64,000 nt of DNA, taken from assembly GCA_916700875.1 (NCBI GenBank), contig CAKAKS010000067.1, forward strand, positions 124,001 through 188,000, given 5' to 3'. The notes beneath the pieces were generated by a model. The model was given only the letters and a program-made list of their open reading frames with translations. It ran no database searches and was not told the DNA's origin. Both the position numbers and the translations under genes were made by a program. This document shows, one piece after another, positions 60,314 to 64,000 of the stretch; position 1 is the first letter of the stretch, and each line of letters starts with the position of its first letter. This DNA is from Sebastes aleutianus. Its lineage: Eukaryota > Chordata > Actinopteri > Perciformes > Sebastidae.

Positions 60314-60353
<40 letters not shown>
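60314..60353. repeat. Second GT microsatellite
   Basis: A (GT)n tract of about 40 bp, 90 bp beyond the first. Confidence 0.97.
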
Positions 60354-60356
<3 letters not shown>

Positions 60357-61136
60357 TAAGACTGTGAGTGCAGGCAGGAGCGGAAATGAACATTGCTTTT
60401 GTGCGGTATGTGACAACTGACAAGTGTGACCTGTTAAGACTTGCCATTGTGCCAGTGGTGGAGATGAAATCAAGTTCATCCAGAAAAACAACATTAAAGG
60501 ACAACAAATGACATTTAAGAGGAACACTTCACAGTTTGATAGATGGTGAGTTAGAGTAATAATGAATTATACATCTCCATGGAGACACTAACAATTATCT
60601 AAACACAACGTATAAAATACCTGCATGATAACAGTGATAGAGGTGTAGGCAGAAGTGAAACACTGATCAAAGTTTAAGTTCAAACAAAGCATTTTCTCAA
60701 GTTTACTGTCTGTGGAAAGTAGTTCGAAAAGTCTTTGAAATTTGAGTGAAGGTAAATCCAATTATAAGCAAGTTCCTCATAGCAGCCGCCTCGTCGCTAC
60801 ATTCATTCCACCTCAAGCTGCTCTTCATCAAAGGTAAAGACCTAGGTTTCACGAGCCTCATCTTAACTTGCATGGTGCAACAAAATATTGCCATTGAGGA
60901 AACGCTGTCATACGTTTTGGTAGCTTCGGTATCAATGTGTGATGATCAACCCGCTCAGCATTCAGACAGAGATAAAACATATCGGAAACATTCAATATGT
61001 CCTCAGCTTCGTCCCCCAGTGTGTACATCAGTGTATTTATTTGACATTCATGTGTCTGTTTATCCAGGCTTGATGCTTTTCTGAAGCGCTCATAATGTTA
61101 TTAAAATCAAACTTGCCTGGTGGGGTCAGCTGCACA
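60354..61136. other. No recognised feature
   Basis: 60746-61084 is open on the plus strand for about 110 codons but has no domain or splice logic. Regarded as chance. Confidence 0.4.
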
Positions 61137-61530
61137 CTGCTAACTGGAACCACTGCTGACTGGAACCACTGCTGACTGGAACCACTGCTGACTGGAACCA
61201 CTGCAGACTGGAACTACTGCTAACTGGAACCACTGCTAACTGGAACTACTGCTAACTGGAACCACTGCTAACTGGAACCACTGCTGACTGGAACCACTGC
61301 TGACTGGAACAACTGCTGACTGGAACCACTGCTGACTGGAACCACTGCTAACTGGAACCACTGCTGACTGGAACCACTGCTGACTGGAACCACTGCTAAC
61401 TGGAACCACTGCTGACTGGAACCACTGCTAACTGGAACCACTGCTAACTGGAACCACTGCTGACTGGAACTACTGCTAACTGGAACCACTGCTAACTGGA
61501 ACCACTGCTGACTGGAACCACTGCTGACTG
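61137..61530 (+). repeat. 16-bp minisatellite
   Basis: About 25 copies of a 16-bp unit tgctgactggaaccac, with a G/A alternation (ctgactgg or ctaactgg) and rare ccac-to-ctac changes. The minus-strand open frame over it (QQWFQLAVVPV repeats) is a by-product of the periodicity. Confidence 0.95.
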
Positions 61531-61784
61531 TGCTGGCTGGCTCATCTGTTCTGCCTTTCACTTAGTTTGCTGTTAAAGCTGAAATAGGCAAGTTGGAGCA
61601 AATATGATTAAAGAAAAGGTATTTTTATAAAACATCACTATATCCTGACAGTAGTACATGAGACAGGTATCTGAAAAAAATCATGTTCCTCTGTGTTCTC
61701 CGGTGCTCCTAATATACATCATCATCATCTACAGCATCTACAAGATTTCACAGACCGGAGGAAAACAACCAATCAGAGCTGATC

Positions 61785-61930
61785 TGGAGTCTGCCGTCTC
61801 TGAGCAGCTGTCAATCACTCGAGAACTCCAATCAAACGGTCAAACTAGGCAGCGCTGATCAAATATGAATCAATATTCTGTTACTATAATGCCTATTTCT
61901 CTCCTCAGATGTTTTCAGAAACATATTTTC
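61785..61930 (+). mobile_element. Single-arm copy of the fold-back element
   Basis: Shares cagctgtcaatcactcg, aactaggcagcgctgatcaa and taatgcctatttctctcctc with the arms of the palindrome at 62720-63075, in one orientation only. Confidence 0.8.
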
Positions 61931-62329
61931 CCACCGGAACAAGCCACACAATATCCTTATATCTCTTGAACACATCTCCTGATTGGCTACAGCATGACAG
62001 TGGTTAACCATTTTTTGGTTACATGCATGCATCTCATGGAAGGGATGGAAATTAGGTTTTAGCTATATCTCTGTATAATGCATTAGATTTGTATTGTATC
62101 GTAAGTATTATAATTTATGTTTATTGTACATGGTCCCTGGCAAATAAACTTGTAAATAATAATAATATGAGCTGCTTTTACACCAGAAAACTATAAACAA
62201 GGATTTGATTGGTTACGTTTCCAAGACACAATGAAAGAAACTGGCTTGGTTCACAAGGTTAATGAACTGAAAACGTCAGTAATGTCAAATGATAACGGCT
62301 GAAGCACCCTGCTGCTTTACAGGTGGATC

Positions 62330-62700
62330 TTTTATATTTATCTTTTAACTACGGTAACAACCAGAGTTATGTTTAGGCAACAAACTACTCAGTTAGGTTT
62401 AGTAAAATCATCATGGTTGGGCTTAAAATAGGAACGTGACACAACGATGGAAAACACATCACAAACATCACAAACATCACAAACGCAACTTCAAAATAAC
62501 TCAAGAACACTTTGGGACACAAACAGCGGTCTCCTGGTTGGACCCATCCACCTCACCTCCCTCCCACCGTAAACAGTGTTCTCACTGTTTAGCCTATCCT
62601 ACGTCACTAACTCTGAGCGTATTTTCTCGCAGATGCATTTACACTGCAGTCAGTACAGACTACATGACACGAAATCCCACACCAAAAGCAAGAAACTCAA
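62330..62700. repeat. Dispersed fish repeat, provisional
   Basis: Phrases such as ggcaacaaactactcagtta and gtttagtaaaatcatcatgg recall a dispersed teleost repeat, and caaacatca is tandemly repeated near 62460-62482. No ends were defined. Confidence 0.35.
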
Positions 62701-62719
62701 TGTCATAGAACGGAGGGAA

Positions 62720-63075
62720 ATCACTAGCTAACTCCGATCAAATGGTGAAACTAGGCAGCGCTGATCAGATATGAATCAATATTCTGTTACTGTAATGCCT
62801 ATTTCTCTCCTCAAATGTTCTCAGAATCATCTTGTAGTGTACTGTTTAGCTGTAAAATGAGAGTTTGTGACCTGGCAGCCATGTTGAGATCAGTTGAGGA
62901 AATACCAAGCATCGCCCACCAGCCGGAGCAAACTTTCTCATTTTACAGCTAAACAGTACACTACAAGATATTTCTGAAAACATCTGAGGAGAGAAATAGG
63001 CATTACAGTAACAGAACTTGATCAGCGCTGCCTAGTTTGACCGTTTGATCGGAGTGGGCGAGTGATTGACAGCTG
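62720..63075. mobile_element. Fold-back (palindromic) element
   Basis: Two arms of about 130 bp in opposite orientation: 62731-62867 and 62929-63055, separated by about 60 bp. Each arm holds actccgatcaaa, aaactaggcagcgctgatca, taatgcctatttctctcctc and tgtagtgtactgtttagctg. The outer part extends to cagctgtcaatcactcgccc on the right. The arms differ by small indels, so it is a real, somewhat aged inverted repeat. Confidence 0.85.
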
Positions 63076-64000
63076 CCCGTTGAATGAACAGCGAATAGGA
63101 ACACTCTCTCTCTGAAATGACCTGTGATTGGTCAAAGTCTCCCGTCACGGGCTAGATGTTCTAAAGCCTGTAAATAGAGCCATGAGGAGGAGCAGAAGTC
63201 TAGTTTTCTCTCAGAACACTTGATTACAATATGCTGAAAGGTTATTATGGAATTTTTGCCCAATGATGCCAAAAACATTCTGCCTGCTGCAGGCTTAAGG
63301 CATTGCTGTGTTTATAGGCTATTACAGGCTATAGTTGTATGTGTGTCTATCCGTCTGTTGTCTGTCTATGCATATGTCTTTAGTTCTGTACTGTCCGCAC
63401 ATATGAATGTGCTGTGACAAATTTCAAGCATGTTATTACTCAATTTCTGTCAATGAATTACTCAACTCTCGCTTTTGTTTCGGTAATATGGTAAGAGGCC
63501 CCCAAAACCAGTCTATGGGTCCATGACCACCTTAATCTGCAACTGGTGACAGCATGGTTTTTGGGATCGTATACGGCCCTGTGGGTCTCAGAGGGTTAAT
63601 ATATTTCATATTCTTTTATGTAATTCCCAATGTCTCCATAGTATTTCAAATATTCCTATGATGCTTCTCCGTCATCTGTATCGTATTGACGTGGTCAGAT
63701 ATTCAGGATCAACATACCCTGCCAGTTTTCTGATGTGAAACTTGAGGTCTTGTTGCTGTTTGGAGTCTTGCCAATACAAGACATGCATCCAATACAACTA
63801 TAGTACCTGCCGTCACAGTCAGCTCTGGTAAACACACATTATTTAGATAGGTGGCTGGAAATCTGACATGGTGGTCGGGTCAGACAAGTTACACAACTCT
63901 GTGTATTCAGACAAACATCTCTTAAAAGATGTGTCTCTTACAAACTCTCTAGCCATTAGTATTGACGAGGTCATGTGGACAGCAGACAGTGGAGGTTGAT
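63076..64000. other. No recognised feature
   Basis: Contains gtgggtctcagagggttaa (63582-63600), which looks like one end of a TTAA-type DNA element, but no partner end was located. Confidence 0.4.

Noticed and set aside
61268..61561. 97-codon minus-strand frame rich in QQWFQLAVVPV
   Set aside because: By-product of the 16-bp minisatellite, whose period cycles through frames without a stop.
63582..63600. piggyBac-like terminus gtgggtctcagagggttaa
   Set aside because: Only one end was found. A similar ttaaccctctgacaccca at about 31759 is too far away and unrelated in context.

Overview
The window looks like teleost (percomorph-type) nuclear DNA. It holds one complete vertebrate gene, one partial gene and one broken gene in a landscape dominated by fish transposons (L2/Maui-like, Rex1-like, L1/Swimmer-like and I-clade LINEs, hAT and Tc1 DNA transposons, tRNA-derived SINEs), CA/GT microsatellites and very large tandem arrays. 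No rRNA, tRNA gene or CRISPR array was seen.

Layout. 1-5.6 kb: minus-strand 5' part of tmem70 (exon 1 at 5459-5623, exon 2 at 2471-2564; exon 3 would lie left of the window). Its introns hold a hAT element with a perfect 8-bp target duplication, a decayed Tc1 element and a 37-bp minisatellite. 5.7-18.7 kb: a minus-strand I-clade LINE, broken by a 9.7-kb CTCTA pentamer satellite and by a second hAT element. 19-26 kb: an L1-type LINE interrupted by a 3-kb TTAA-flanked element, then a Rex1-like LINE interrupted by a SINE. 26-38 kb: an L2 3' UTR, a multi-exon member of the fish SAMD3-like family with a frameshift, a truncated Rex1, a 32-bp minisatellite between direct repeats, and a hAT-like MITE. 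38.3-50.8 kb: one hAT insertion, proven by matching 8-bp target duplications 12.5 kb apart. It is swollen by TATCC/TATCG arrays that carry a nearly full-length L2 LINE (ORF1 with an SGNH-like domain, ORF2 with endonuclease and reverse transcriptase). 51-54 kb: LINE and SINE tails and a zinc-finger fragment. 54.8-59.4 kb: an intact cyp7a1 gene on the minus strand, eight coding exons and 513 codons. 59.6-64 kb: the cyp7a1 promoter side, GT microsatellites, a 16-bp minisatellite and a fold-back element.

Two genes can be assigned. Cyp7a1 is the rate-limiting cytochrome P450 of classic bile-acid synthesis. Tmem70 is a mitochondrial inner-membrane assembly factor for ATP synthase. They share a strand but nothing suggests joint regulation.

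The most unusual theme is that four unrelated transposon copies each contain an internally amplified tandem array (17-18 bp in a hAT, 41 bp in Tc1, the CTCTA pentamer in an I-clade LINE, the TATCC/TATCG pentamer in a second copy of the same hAT family). The window therefore looks like a record of satellites being born inside transposons. The hAT pair shows it best, because the compact copy marks the exact spot, a two-pentamer seed, where the array grew in the other.
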